Positions 7,466 to 14,647 of a stretch of 14,802 nt of DNA are shown one piece after another. The position numbers and the translations under genes were made by a program. Position 1 is the stretch's first letter. Each line of letters starts with the position of its first letter. Origin of the DNA: Firmicutes bacterium UBA4881 (GTDB taxonomy: Bacteria > Bacillota > DTU065); NCBI GenBank assembly GCA_002399235.1, contig DHDH01000051.1:11149-25950 (forward strand), given 5' to 3'. A model generated the notes under the pieces. That model was not told the origin of the DNA and made no database searches. It saw only the letters and a program-made list of their open reading frames with translations.

Positions 7466-7745
7466 AAATAAAAGTAAAAGTTGTCGCAGACTATAAATAG
7501 ATATGTTCGGACAATAGCGTAGATAATTAACATTCTGTTTTGCTGGGTGAAAAAAGCGAAGAAAAAATATAGGCCCAAGGATGCATTTTGTAGACAAAAA
7601 GTGAGGTTACTTCACGATAAATACCTATCTAGCTGGATAAATATGTAAAACAGCTAAGTCGATCGTAGAAACTATAATCGAGGATATGAGCGATGTCTGG
7701 AGAAATAAAAGACAGGCATGCTGGTATCATGGAGGAGGCAGTTTG
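7466..7745 (+). promoter_or_regulatory. Non-coding leader upstream of degS
   Basis: No supported gene lies between mtnP and degS. After the terminator, this AT-rich stretch holds a GTGAGG/CTTCAC dyad (7601-7615), two direct copies of GATAAATA exactly 20 bp apart (7616-7623 and 7636-7643), and an inverted repeat TAGCTG/CAGCTA (7630-7635 and 7651-7656). A perfect TATAAT -10 box stands at 7673-7678, but no good -35 hexamer lies at the right distance. The degS promoter and any operator are probably here. The exact elements are uncertain. Confidence 0.4.
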
Positions 7746-8936
7746 GTGAGTCTTCCTGAAGCATTAGATCCCAAAGCGTTGGAAGCAGTATTTGCCAAGA
7801 CTATAGAGGCTGTAGATAGAGGGAGGGAAGATATCTATAACATCTCTGAGGCTGCTCGCGCTGAGTACATGCGAATAAAAACCTTAGTGAGCGAGATACG
7901 GTCAGATCTTGAACTCACAATTAAAGAAGTAGATGAAGTAGAATATCTTTTTCAAAGAGCCCGTATTAAGCTAATGCAAGTAAGCAAGGATTTTACTAAT
8001 TATTCGGAGCGAGAAATTAGCGAAGTTTACGATACAGCGCATAGCTTGCAGCTACGTCTTTCTACCGCTAGAGAAAGAGAGAGAGAACTAAAGAAAAGCC
8101 GTGATGAGCTAGAAAGAACCATGAAAAAGCTCCAAAGCATGGTGGAACGATCTGAAAGCATGGTTTCAAACATGAGTATTGCCTCAGAAATACTCCGAGG
8201 AAATTTAGAGGTTGCTTCGAAGGCTTTTGCTGACATGAATCAAAGATACCAGTTTGGTGTAAGAGTTATTGTAGCTCAAGAAGAAGAAAGAAAAAGAGTA
8301 GCCAGAGAACTACATGATGGGCCAGTACAAGCATTAGCAAATGTAGCCCTATGTGCAGATTACTGCCAGAAGATCCATGAAGCTGGAAAAACTGAAATTG
8401 AAATAAATAACGAGTTAAGCCAAATTAAAAAGCTAGTACAAGACATTTTAGTTGAGATGAGACACATTATTTTTAATCTACGCCCAATGTCTTTAGATGA
8501 TCTTGGCCTGATACCAGCGTTAAGTAGGTTTATCGATAATATGAAAAAATCTACAAAAGTAAAGCTAGAATTAATCCAGATAGGCCATGAAGTGAGATTA
8601 GCAGCACCAATGGAGATAGCTTTATTTCGTATGGCTCAGGAAGCTATCAATAATGCTCTCAAGCATTCTAGGTGTAAAGAAATTGTACTTAAGGTTGAGT
8701 TTACCGAGACCGAAGTTGTTATGCAGATTAAAGACAATGGTTTCGGGTTTGATTTAGAGGAAGCCAAAGCATATGCTGCGGAAAGGCAGAGCTACGGTCT
8801 TTTAGGTATGGAAGAAAGAATCCGCCTTCTTGGTGGTAAGTTCGGTATTGAGACTGATATAGGCCAAGGGACGAAAGTCTGGGCCAGAGTTGCTTATGAT
8901 AACACAGGAGGTGAACCCTTTGGGAGAAAAAATTAG
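7746..8936 (+). CDS. degS: DegS-like sensor histidine kinase (cytoplasmic)
   Basis: A 396-residue soluble histidine kinase close in layout to Bacillus subtilis DegS (385 residues). The N-terminal half (about 1-165) is a long alpha-helical, coiled-coil sensor (DegS domain) without membrane segments. Next come the HisKA_3 dimerisation/phosphoacceptor region (EEERKRVARELHDGP, His190) and the HATPase domain, with N-box QEAINNALKHS (298-308), KDNGFGF (329-335) and SYGLLGMEERIRLL (349-362). It would phosphorylate the DegU-like regulator encoded directly downstream. The GTG at 7746 is chosen because GGAGGAGG (7731-7738) lies 7 bases before it and the protein then matches the DegS N-terminus. An ATG at 7686 has an SD only 2 bases away and adds an unrelated 20 residues. 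The stop overlaps degU by 17 bases. Confidence 0.93.
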   Translation: MSLPEALDPKALEAVFAKTIEAVDRGREDIYNISEAARAEYMRIKTLVSEIRSDLELTIKEVDEVEYLFQRARIKLMQVSKDFTNYSEREISEVYDTAHSLQLRLSTARERERELKKSRDELERTMKKLQSMVERSESMVSNMSIASEILRGNLEVASKAFADMNQRYQFGVRVIVAQEEERKRVARELHDGPVQALANVALCADYCQKIHEAGKTEIEINNELSQIKKLVQDILVEMRHIIFNLRPMSLDDLGLIPALSRFIDNMKKSTKVKLELIQIGHEVRLAAPMEIALFRMAQEAINNALKHSRCKEIVLKVEFTETEVVMQIKDNGFGFDLEEAKAYAAERQSYGLLGMEERIRLLGGKFGIETDIGQGTKVWARVAYDNTGGEPFGRKN

Positions 8937-9588
8937 AGTGTTATTAGCAGATGATCATCCACTATTACGAGCTGGGCTTAGCAAAGTACTTAGTTTGGAA
9001 GGCGATATTGATATTATTGGTGAAGCCGAAGACGGCGAAGAAGCAATTAAAATTGTCGAGAGAATGCTACCCGATGTGGTCTTGATGGATGTGAATATGC
9101 CTAAAATTAATGGCATTGAAGCTACTCGCAGAATTAAACAGCGATTTTCTGACATTCAGGTTTTGGTACTTACTTTTCATGATGAAGAAGAATATGTACT
9201 CGCTTTGATGCGGGCTGGAGCTAAAGGTTATATTTTAAAAGATGTTGATCCATCGGTTGTGGCTAAAGCTATTCGACAGGTTCATAATGGAGAATGTTAC
9301 TTCCCTTCGAGATTAATAACTCAAGTTATGGAGAAGGTTTCACAATCAGAAAAAGAAGGACGTAACGTTGAGAGCGATCTTTTAACCAAAAGAGAACAAG
9401 AAATTCTCGAAGAGATAGTACAGGGCAAGAGCAATAAAGAGATTGCCGAGACGTTGTTTATCAGTGAGAAAACAGTTAAAAATCATGTTAGCAATATTTT
9501 AAGAAAGCTTGAGGTTACTGATCGTACCCAAGCTGCAGTTTTAGCATTACGTTCTGGTATTGTACCGATTCAAGAATTACATGGTTAA
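8920..9588 (+). CDS. degU: DegU-like response regulator (NarL/FixJ family)
   Basis: A 222-residue DNA-binding response regulator. The receiver domain (1-120) has the acidic pair Asp11-Asp12, phosphoacceptor Asp57 (VVLMDVNMP), Thr85 and Lys107. A LuxR-type helix-turn-helix (about 154-215: LLTKREQEIL, SNKEIAETLFISEKTVKNHV) follows a charged linker. Its partner is the DegS-like kinase just upstream. In Bacillus, DegU controls secreted enzymes, motility, competence and multicellular behaviour. The TTG at 8920 is selected because AGGAGGTG (8906-8913) stands 6 bases before it and the start then matches the family (GEKIRVLLADDHP). The longer frame from 8890 would overlap the SD. The gene lies 17 bases inside degS and overlaps the following DUF192 gene by 8, so all three are probably translationally coupled. 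Confidence 0.93.
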   Translation: MGEKIRVLLADDHPLLRAGLSKVLSLEGDIDIIGEAEDGEEAIKIVERMLPDVVLMDVNMPKINGIEATRRIKQRFSDIQVLVLTFHDEEEYVLALMRAGAKGYILKDVDPSVVAKAIRQVHNGECYFPSRLITQVMEKVSQSEKEGRNVESDLLTKREQEILEEIVQGKSNKEIAETLFISEKTVKNHVSNILRKLEVTDRTQAAVLALRSGIVPIQELHG

Positions 9589-9910
9589 ACTAATCTACTG
9601 CGAGCAGGCCATTGATGTTGTTGTGGCCAGCTCGTTTTATCAAAGGCTCAAAGGCTTTGTGGGCGAAAAACCCCAAAAAGGTGATGCTCTTTTAATCGTA
9701 CCCTGCAAACAAGTGCATACTTTTTTCATGAAAACTTCGCTAGATATTCTTTACCTAGGGAAAGATGGAAAAGTATTAGCTTATTATCAAAAAGTACCGC
9801 CAGGAAAGATATTACCTTATTCCCATAGAACACACATGGTTTTAGAGATGGGTGTAGGGACAATGCCTATTATAGTTGGGGAGAAGGTTAGCTTTGTAAC
9901 CAATAGTTAA
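9581..9910 (+). CDS. DUF192 (UPF0127) family protein
   Basis: A 109-residue protein matching the DUF192 pattern along its length: a basic RLKGF near residue 21 (family RxxGLM-like), GDALLIVPCKQVHTFFMK (family GMLFxF...hsFWMKnT), LDILYLGKDGKVL, a proline-rich turn, and HMVLEMGVG ending in GEKVSF. The family is a small beta-rich fold of unknown function. Many members are exported, but this one has no signal peptide and should be cytoplasmic. The ATG at 9581 overlaps the degU stop by 8 bases and no good SD is seen, so translation likely depends on coupling to degU. It is the last gene of the degS-degU block. The function is not known. Confidence 0.8.
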   Translation: MVKLIYCEQAIDVVVASSFYQRLKGFVGEKPQKGDALLIVPCKQVHTFFMKTSLDILYLGKDGKVLAYYQKVPPGKILPYSHRTHMVLEMGVGTMPIIVGEKVSFVTNS

Positions 9911-10231
9911 TTTACAGTACCTACAAAGAGCAATTTTTATTAAATTTTTAGTCCCTGTTATTTCAAATAATGGAAATTTATGGTCGCTGGTTGATAAGGG
10001 GTACATCTTATAAAGCTATATCTATTGATGCTAAAGGTAAAGAAAGATATAATTCTATAAAAGAAGAGGGGACTTGGGATAAAAAATTCAAAAAAATGTA
10101 TACACAAAGAAGTAGACACTGAAAATTAATCGAAATACCTCTAGCTAATGAGTTTTTTCTTAAAGACTTAACCATTAGGCGAACATTTAGAATAACATTA
10201 TTAAAAAGGCTAATAGAAAAAGAAATTAAAG

Positions 10232-10268
10232 GCCGGAGACGTTTTTTACCGCCTCCGGCTTTAGCTTT
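10232..10268 (+). terminator. Terminator-like hairpin downstream of the degS-degU-DUF192 block
   Basis: GCCGGAG (10232-10238) pairs perfectly with CTCCGGC (10253-10259) around a 14-base loop that may hold two further C-G pairs. AAA before and TTTAGCTTT after lengthen the stem or act as a U-tract. Its GC-richness stands out in an AT-rich spacer. It lies about 320 bases after the DUF192 stop and inside the interrupted frame. The structure is clear; its use as terminator is inferred. Confidence 0.55.
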
Positions 10269-10322
10269 AGGTTGGATTATAGAAGGATTTGCTTTTTCTA
10301 ATAGAGAACAGTTCAGTACAGT

Positions 10323-10343
10323 TTATGTGAATTTAACACATAA
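10323..10343. promoter_or_regulatory. Palindrome upstream of cheW, possible operator
   Basis: TTATGTG (10323-10329) and CACATAA (10337-10343) are perfect inverted copies separated by 7 bases. The symmetry suits a dimeric DNA-binding protein. The TGTG/CACA half-sites resemble CRP/FNR-type sites, but the spacing is 7 rather than 8. It stands 71 bases before the cheW start. No binding protein can be named. Confidence 0.3.
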
Positions 10344-10414
10344 TTGTTAAGTTGTTTTTTAGATATGCAGAGAAAATAAGTAGATAAAAAAACCAAAAAG
10401 GGAGGCGAAGCCAA

Positions 10415-10894
10415 ATGGCAAACGAACCCTTGAAAAATGATCAATTAAAGGAAAAGCAGGTTGTAGTATTCAAATTAGGACAGGAAGAGTTTGGTGCAAA
10501 CATTGAAACGGTTAAAGAAATCCGTAAAATGGACGACCAAAAAATAACCCCTGTACCAAAAACCAAGGAGTTTGTTGCAGGAATTGTTAACCTAAGAGGC
10601 AAGATTATTCCTGTTTTGGATCTACGTGTTAGGTTTGGTATGGAAAAAACTACCAGCGAAGATAACCGTATTATAGTTATCGAAGTACAAAACGAAGTGT
10701 GTGGAGTAGTTGTCGATGCTGTTAATGAAGTTTTAAGAATACCTTATGACAATATTGAACCTGCTCCTGAGATGGTTGCTGGCATCAATAAAGATTATCT
10801 AGAAGGTATTGCCAAAGTGGATGGAAGGTTAATAATCAATATCAATCTTCCTAAAATTGCTTTAGCCAACACCAACGAAACAATTGCTAGTTAA
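10415..10894 (+). CDS. cheW: Chemotaxis coupling protein CheW
   Basis: A 159-residue CheW, essentially one CheW (SH3-like) domain from about residue 16 to 155. It bridges methyl-accepting receptors and the kinase CheA in the signalling array at the cell pole. Recognisable family segments are VVFKLGQEEFG, ETVKEI, the conserved GIVNLRGKIIPVLDLR, GVVVDAVNEVLRI and DYLEGIAKVDGRLIININL. The ATG at 10415 has SD AAGGGAGG (10398-10405), spacing 9. It is the first gene of the che operon, after a 504-base spacer, and cheA follows 17 bases after its stop. The RBS contexts of cheW and cheA are alike (AGGCGAAGCC and AGGTGAAGCC). Confidence 0.96.
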   Translation: MANEPLKNDQLKEKQVVVFKLGQEEFGANIETVKEIRKMDDQKITPVPKTKEFVAGIVNLRGKIIPVLDLRVRFGMEKTTSEDNRIIVIEVQNEVCGVVVDAVNEVLRIPYDNIEPAPEMVAGINKDYLEGIAKVDGRLIININLPKIALANTNETIAS

Positions 10895-10911
10895 AAAGGT
10901 AGGTGAAGCCG

Positions 10912-13059
10912 ATGGGACTCGGGTTAGAAGCAAGTCCAGAGGAGATTAGGATTTTTTTAGAAGAAGCTGACGAACAGATTCTTACCCTAGAAGAAGGGAT
11001 TATGGGACTAGAAAAAAGTGAAGGTAATAAACTTGATGACGATCTATTGCAAGCTATATTCCGTGCAGCCCATACGCTGAAAGGATCGTCTGCAGCTCTA
11101 GGTCATACAGGTATGGCGAAACTTACCCATGAAATGGAGAATCTTTTAGATCAACTTCGCAAAGGTGTAAGAGAAGTTACTCCGGAATTTGTAAATCTCT
11201 TGCTAGAAGGAGTAGATGCTCTTCGCATCTATAATGAGGAGATTGCCAATGATGAAGAGAGTGGCTATTCACCAGATGAATTAATCGAGAAATTAAGAAC
11301 AATGGCACAAATCAATACACCAGTAGTGAAAGAGACTGCTGCAACTACACAAGATAATTCTACAGTCCTTTTTGCTCCTAAACTAATTACTCTCGCTTTA
11401 GAACAAGCTAAAGCCAAAAGCGAGAAAGTATTTGTTATTAGAATTAATATTAATACCGAAAATACACTTCCTTCTGTTCGTACCTATCAGATTTTAATGG
11501 CTTTAGAGGATCTAGGTACGGTTATCTCCAGTCATCCAAATATGCAGGATGTGGAAAAAGAGATAGTTGATGCTGAGATTAAAGCTCTTCTTTTAACCAA
11601 CTATAATTTAGCAGAGATAGAGAAGACAATTGCTGGTATTCCTGATGTTAAAAAGATTAAATTAGATGAAATAAAGGAAGAGGCAGATACTAAAAAGATA
11701 GTTACAAATCAGGAAGAGGTTCCAGTAGCAAAAAAAGAAGAAAAAGTTCCTAAGACCAATGAATCGGAAACCAAAATAGCTAAAGAAGCAGCAACAAAAA
11801 CCCAAAGTCTTAACAATATAGAAAAGAAATTTAGAAACGATTCTGTTACATCTTCTACGATTAGGGTTGATGTAGAGATTCTTGACGGCCTCATGAACCT
11901 TGTAGGTGAGTTAGTTATCGACAGAACGCGCTTAGTTTCGGGTATAACACAGTTAAATGAGCTTGAGGATAAAACTATAGCAGTAGAAAATTTAGGCCAG
12001 ACTGGCGCTCATATAGGACGTGTAACTGAACAATTACAAGAGCTAATAATGAAAGCTAGGATGTTGCCTTTAGAAACTCTTTTTCGCAAATTCCCTCGTA
12101 TGGTTAGAGATTTAGCCTTAAAGGCTGATAAAGAAGTTGAACTAATCATGGAAGGCGAGGAAACTGAATTAGATCGTTCGGTTATCGAGCAGATTAGCGA
12201 TCCTATAATTCATTTGTTGAGAAACGCTATCGATCATGGCTTAGAGAGTAAGGAAGAAAGACACCAAACTAGTAAGAATCCTACAGGTCGCATTTTACTA
12301 TCTGCTGAACCTGAAGAAAATTATATTGTTATTAGATTGAAAGATGATGGTAAAGGTATAGATCCCGAAAAGATTGCTAAATCTGCAGTACGCAAAGGTC
12401 TGATCTCTACTGAAAAGGCCAAAGAGCTCACAGTTAGAGAGGCAGTCGATTTAATCTTTATGCCTGGTTTTTCCACCGCAGATAAAGTAACTCAGGTCTC
12501 AGGTCGTGGTGTAGGCATGGATATTGTAAAAAAGAATATCGAAAACCTAAATGGTAATATCCAAGTCTTCACTGAACTAGGTAAGGGCACAGAATTTCGC
12601 ATTGAACTACCGCTTACCTTAGCTATTATGAGAACTTTGCTAGTTAATTCCTCAGGGGGATTATATGCAATTCCTTTAGGATCGGTAGCTGAGACCCACA
12701 GGATTCAAAAGAGCGAAATCAAATATATTAATAAGCGTAAAGCGATGACCTTAAGAGGGAATGTCTTACCTCTAGTTCATCTTGAGGAACTTTTAAATAT
12801 GCCTGTCCCCGAGATTGCTGGCGATAGCTTCTTTGTTGTAGTTGTCCGAGTTGCACAGCAACAAACTGGAATCATTGTTCAAAAGTTAATTGGTGAGGAA
12901 GAAGTTGTTATCAAAACTCTTTCCAAGCTATTAGGAGACATTCGTGGCATATCAGGTGCTGCTATATTAGGACAAGGAGATGTGGCACTTATTGTTGATG
13001 TTCCTACACTGACAGCCAGAGAACAAGTAGGCAAGCATATGGAGGTGTCAGGAGCATAG
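10912..13059 (+). CDS. cheA: Chemotaxis histidine kinase CheA
   Basis: A 715-residue kinase with the full P1-P5 layout. P1 (Hpt, about 1-110) has phosphoacceptor His54 in AAHTLKGSSA. P2, the CheY/CheB-binding domain, covers about 148-250. A Lys/Glu-rich linker (about 255-305) leads to the P3 dimerisation helices, which start near 313 (STIRVDVEILDGLMNLVGEL). P4 ATPase has N-box HLLRNAIDHG (434-443), DGKG (479-482) and GRGVGM (531-536). P5, the CheW-like receptor-coupling domain, follows from about 575. It phosphorylates CheY and CheB in response to receptors. The ATG at 10912 is chosen since AGGTAGGTG ends 6 bases before it; the GTG at 10903 lies inside that SD. cheC begins 1 base after the stop. 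No key residue is missing. Confidence 0.97.
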   Translation: MGLGLEASPEEIRIFLEEADEQILTLEEGIMGLEKSEGNKLDDDLLQAIFRAAHTLKGSSAALGHTGMAKLTHEMENLLDQLRKGVREVTPEFVNLLLEGVDALRIYNEEIANDEESGYSPDELIEKLRTMAQINTPVVKETAATTQDNSTVLFAPKLITLALEQAKAKSEKVFVIRININTENTLPSVRTYQILMALEDLGTVISSHPNMQDVEKEIVDAEIKALLLTNYNLAEIEKTIAGIPDVKKIKLDEIKEEADTKKIVTNQEEVPVAKKEEKVPKTNESETKIAKEAATKTQSLNNIEKKFRNDSVTSSTIRVDVEILDGLMNLVGELVIDRTRLVSGITQLNELEDKTIAVENLGQTGAHIGRVTEQLQELIMKARMLPLETLFRKFPRMVRDLALKADKEVELIMEGEETELDRSVIEQISDPIIHLLRNAIDHGLESKEERHQTSKNPTGRILLSAEPEENYIVIRLKDDGKGIDPEKIAKSAVRKGLISTEKAKELTVREAVDLIFMPGFSTADKVTQVSGRGVGMDIVKKNIENLNGNIQVFTELGKGTEFRIELPLTLAIMRTLLVNSSGGLYAIPLGSVAETHRIQKSEIKYINKRKAMTLRGNVLPLVHLEELLNMPVPEIAGDSFFVVVVRVAQQQTGIIVQKLIGEEEVVIKTLSKLLGDIRGISGAAILGQGDVALIVDVPTLTAREQVGKHMEVSGA

Positions 13060-13060
13060 A

Positions 13061-13708
13061 ATGTTAGGCTTACAATTAACTGATGTTGGTTTAACTATTT
13101 TAAATAAAGTTATCGTTCAGGCTCTTAGTAAAGCAGGTCAATCTTTAGCAGAAATGGCTGGTAGGGAAATATCCTTAGAAGGTCCCGGTCTCGAGCTAGT
13201 ACCTATTCAAGAGTTCGCTAACTTAGCGGGTGGAGCAGACACTCCAGTAGTTGCTATTTACCTTAATGTATCAGGTGACTTTGCTGGCCATTTAATGCTT
13301 TTATTTCCTGTAGAACAGGTACCTGATCTAGTTAAATTAGCACTTGGTGATATCGATATTGGTGATATGACTTCACCACTGGAAAATGAAGTAAGCCAGT
13401 CTGTTTTAGGTGAACTAGGCAATGTAGTTGGGACCTCTTTTCTTAATGTTTTAGGTAATGAATTAGAAATGGTTATTCTTCCCTCGGTCCCTTACGTTTT
13501 AGCAGACTATGCAGGCTCTATTCTGTCCAGTTTAGCATTGCAAGTAGCATCTACTTCGGATGAGTATTGGGATCAAGCTCTAATTGTTAATACTAGATTT
13601 AACGAGATTGATAAAAAAGTAAATGGATTTTTCCTTCTTCTGCCTCAACCTGGAACCTTTGATGACTTTTTAAGTAAGGTGGTAGCTTCGAAGCATGGTA
13701 CCAGTTGA
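13061..13708 (+). CDS. cheC: CheY-P phosphatase CheC, only the second active site intact
   Basis: A 215-residue CheC-family protein. CheC dephosphorylates CheY-P and binds CheD, linking CheY-P level to receptor adaptation. The C-terminal site is complete: Ser114-x3-Glu118-x2-Asn121-x22-Pro144 (SVLGELGN ... P). The N-terminal repeat aligns without gaps to Bacillus CheC as I recall its sequence, but carries Thr12, Lys16 and Val19 where the catalytic Asp, Glu and Asn would be, so that site should be dead. The segment NLAGGADTPVVAIYLNVSGD and the hydrophobic middle are typical of the family. The ATG at 13061 follows cheA by one base with GGAG at 13051-13054. The 3' end overlaps cheD by 14 bases, matching the known CheC-CheD partnership. 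Confidence 0.93.
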   Translation: MLGLQLTDVGLTILNKVIVQALSKAGQSLAEMAGREISLEGPGLELVPIQEFANLAGGADTPVVAIYLNVSGDFAGHLMLLFPVEQVPDLVKLALGDIDIGDMTSPLENEVSQSVLGELGNVVGTSFLNVLGNELEMVILPSVPYVLADYAGSILSSLALQVASTSDEYWDQALIVNTRFNEIDKKVNGFFLLLPQPGTFDDFLSKVVASKHGTS

Positions 13709-14234
13709 GCAAGCAGTGAATCTTGGTGAAGTAAAGTATGGCAGGGAAGATGATGTATTAGTCTGTTTTGGCCTTGGTTCATGTGTAGGGGTAGTGTTAT
13801 TTGATCCTTTAGCAAAAATTGGTGGTATGGCACACATTGTTCTACCAACAAATGGAAGACAGAATTTAGATGTTTTAGTAACTGCGACATTAGCACCAAA
13901 ACCAAATCAAGAAGAAAAAACCCCAGCGAAATATGCTGATCAAGGTCTACCTTATCTTTTAGAAAACCTTTTAACTAAAGGGGCTTCTAGATCTAGATTA
14001 CAAGCGAAAATTGCCGGTGGGGCAAGTGTATTAGCGGTACCTATATTTAATAAAACTGGCGGTAGTGAGATTGGAGAGCGTAATGTATTAGCAGTTGAAG
14101 TGGCACTCGAAAACTTAAAAATACCTATTACAGCTAAAGATACTGGCGGAAACCAAGGCAGAACTATGCGATTTTATCTCGAAGATGGCAGAGTAGAAAT
14201 TTCCGCTTTTGGTTTAGGTAAGAAGCTACTGTAG
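13695..14234 (+). CDS. cheD: Chemoreceptor glutamine deamidase CheD
   Basis: A 179-residue CheD. It deamidates selected glutamines in chemoreceptors and forms a regulatory complex with CheC. Family marks are GLGSCVGVVLFDP with catalytic Cys30, GGMAHIVLP with His47, KYADQGLP, AKIAGGAS, IGERNV and DTGGNQGRT. The third triad residue, Thr at six residues before the Cys in Thermotoga and Bacillus CheD, is here Cys24 (V-C-F-G-L-G-S-C). An insert of roughly 15 residues, relative to Thermotoga CheD, lies between HIVLP and KYAD. The ATG at 13695 is 14 bases inside cheC, with AAGGTGG upstream at 13677-13683 at a long spacing, so coupling is likely. Identity is firm; full deamidase activity is less certain because of Cys24. 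Confidence 0.94.
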   Translation: MVPVEQAVNLGEVKYGREDDVLVCFGLGSCVGVVLFDPLAKIGGMAHIVLPTNGRQNLDVLVTATLAPKPNQEEKTPAKYADQGLPYLLENLLTKGASRSRLQAKIAGGASVLAVPIFNKTGGSEIGERNVLAVEVALENLKIPITAKDTGGNQGRTMRFYLEDGRVEISAFGLGKKLL

Positions 14235-14255
14235 ATCCATATGGGAGGAATGAAG

Positions 14256-14612
14256 ATGGCCAAAATCCTGGTTGTTGATGATGCTAGCTTTATGAGAATG
14301 AGAATGACAAAGTTACTAACAGATAATGGTTTTGAGGTGGACGAAGCAGAAAATGGAGCTGATGCGGTCAGCAAATACCAAAATGATAAGCCTGATTTGG
14401 TATTAATGGATATTACCATGCCTATTATGGATGGTATTGAAGCTTTGAAAAAAATAAAAGAATCTGATGCCAATGCTAATGTAATAATGTGTAGTGCCAT
14501 TGGTCAACAAGCCATGGTTATTGAAGCTTTAAAAGCAGGTGCAAAAGATTTTATTGTTAAACCTTTCCAGCCGGATAGAATAATGGAGTCAGTTAAACGT
14601 GTTTTAGGTTAA
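14256..14612 (+). CDS. cheY: Chemotaxis response regulator CheY
   Basis: A 118-residue single receiver domain. The acidic pocket is Asp8-Asp9, the phosphoacceptor Asp52 (LVLMDITMP), the switch residue Ser80 (MCSAIGQQ) and Lys102 (FIVKPFQ). Ser in place of Thr at the switch position also occurs in Bacillus CheY, so it is not unusual. Phosphorylated by CheA, CheY-P binds the flagellar switch; CheC removes the phosphate. The ATG at 14256 has GGGAGGA (14243-14249) six bases before it. An ATG at 14241 would include the SD, and one at 14250 directly abuts it, so the MAKILVVDD start is preferred. It lies 21 bases after cheD and 35 before cheB. Confidence 0.95.
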   Translation: MAKILVVDDASFMRMRMTKLLTDNGFEVDEAENGADAVSKYQNDKPDLVLMDITMPIMDGIEALKKIKESDANANVIMCSAIGQQAMVIEALKAGAKDFIVKPFQPDRIMESVKRVLG

Positions 14613-14647
14613 ATGTAGACACTGGTTGGGGAAGGTGGTGGCTTGTA

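Larger units (their letters stand above)
9970..10350 (+). pseudogene. Reading frame of 126 codons interrupted by one in-frame TGA (unrecognised)
   Basis: From ATG 9970 one frame runs 50 codons to TGA (10120-10122), then continues without another stop for 75 codons to TAA (10348-10350). In DNA this AT-rich, around nine stops would be expected by chance. The conceptual protein is basic (KKFKKMYTQRSRH before the TGA, IKGRRRFLPPP after it), and no family is recognised. There is no good SD before the ATG, and a terminator-like hairpin lies inside the second half. The likeliest reading is a decayed gene with a TGG- or CGA-to-TGA change. A 50-residue small protein or a chance frame are alternatives. 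Confidence 0.4.
9911..10414. other. 504-base intergenic region between the DUF192 gene and cheW
   Basis: No intact gene of normal length is found here. The stretch contains a reading frame interrupted by one TGA (9970-10350), a GC-rich hairpin resembling a terminator (10232-10259), a 7-bp-arm palindrome (10323-10343), and the cheW leader with its SD (AAGGGAGG, 10398-10405). No convincing sigma-A or sigma-28 promoter could be picked out upstream of cheW. Confidence 0.6.

Noticed and set aside
7686..7745. A 20-residue N-terminal extension of DegS from ATG 7686
   Set aside because: Its SD would be only 2 bases from the ATG, the extra residues do not resemble DegS, and a strong GGAGGAGG sits correctly before GTG 7746.
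8027..8236. Antisense open frame inside degS, and similar ones inside cheA, degU, cheD and cheY
   Set aside because: They lie opposite strongly conserved coding sequence, have Ser/Leu-rich low-complexity products and no SD. They are shadows of the real genes.
10120..10180. Selenocysteine readthrough of the TGA in the 9970-10350 frame
   Set aside because: There is no redox motif (no CxxU or similar) beside the TGA, and no strong SECIS-like hairpin follows it; only a weak CTC/GAG pairing is seen. A nonsense mutation is simpler.
10350..10400. Sigma-28 (SigD/FliA) promoter before cheW
   Set aside because: TAAG- and GATA-like strings occur, but no TAAA-N15-GCCGATAA arrangement is present, and sigma-A boxes do not align at 16-18 bp spacing either.
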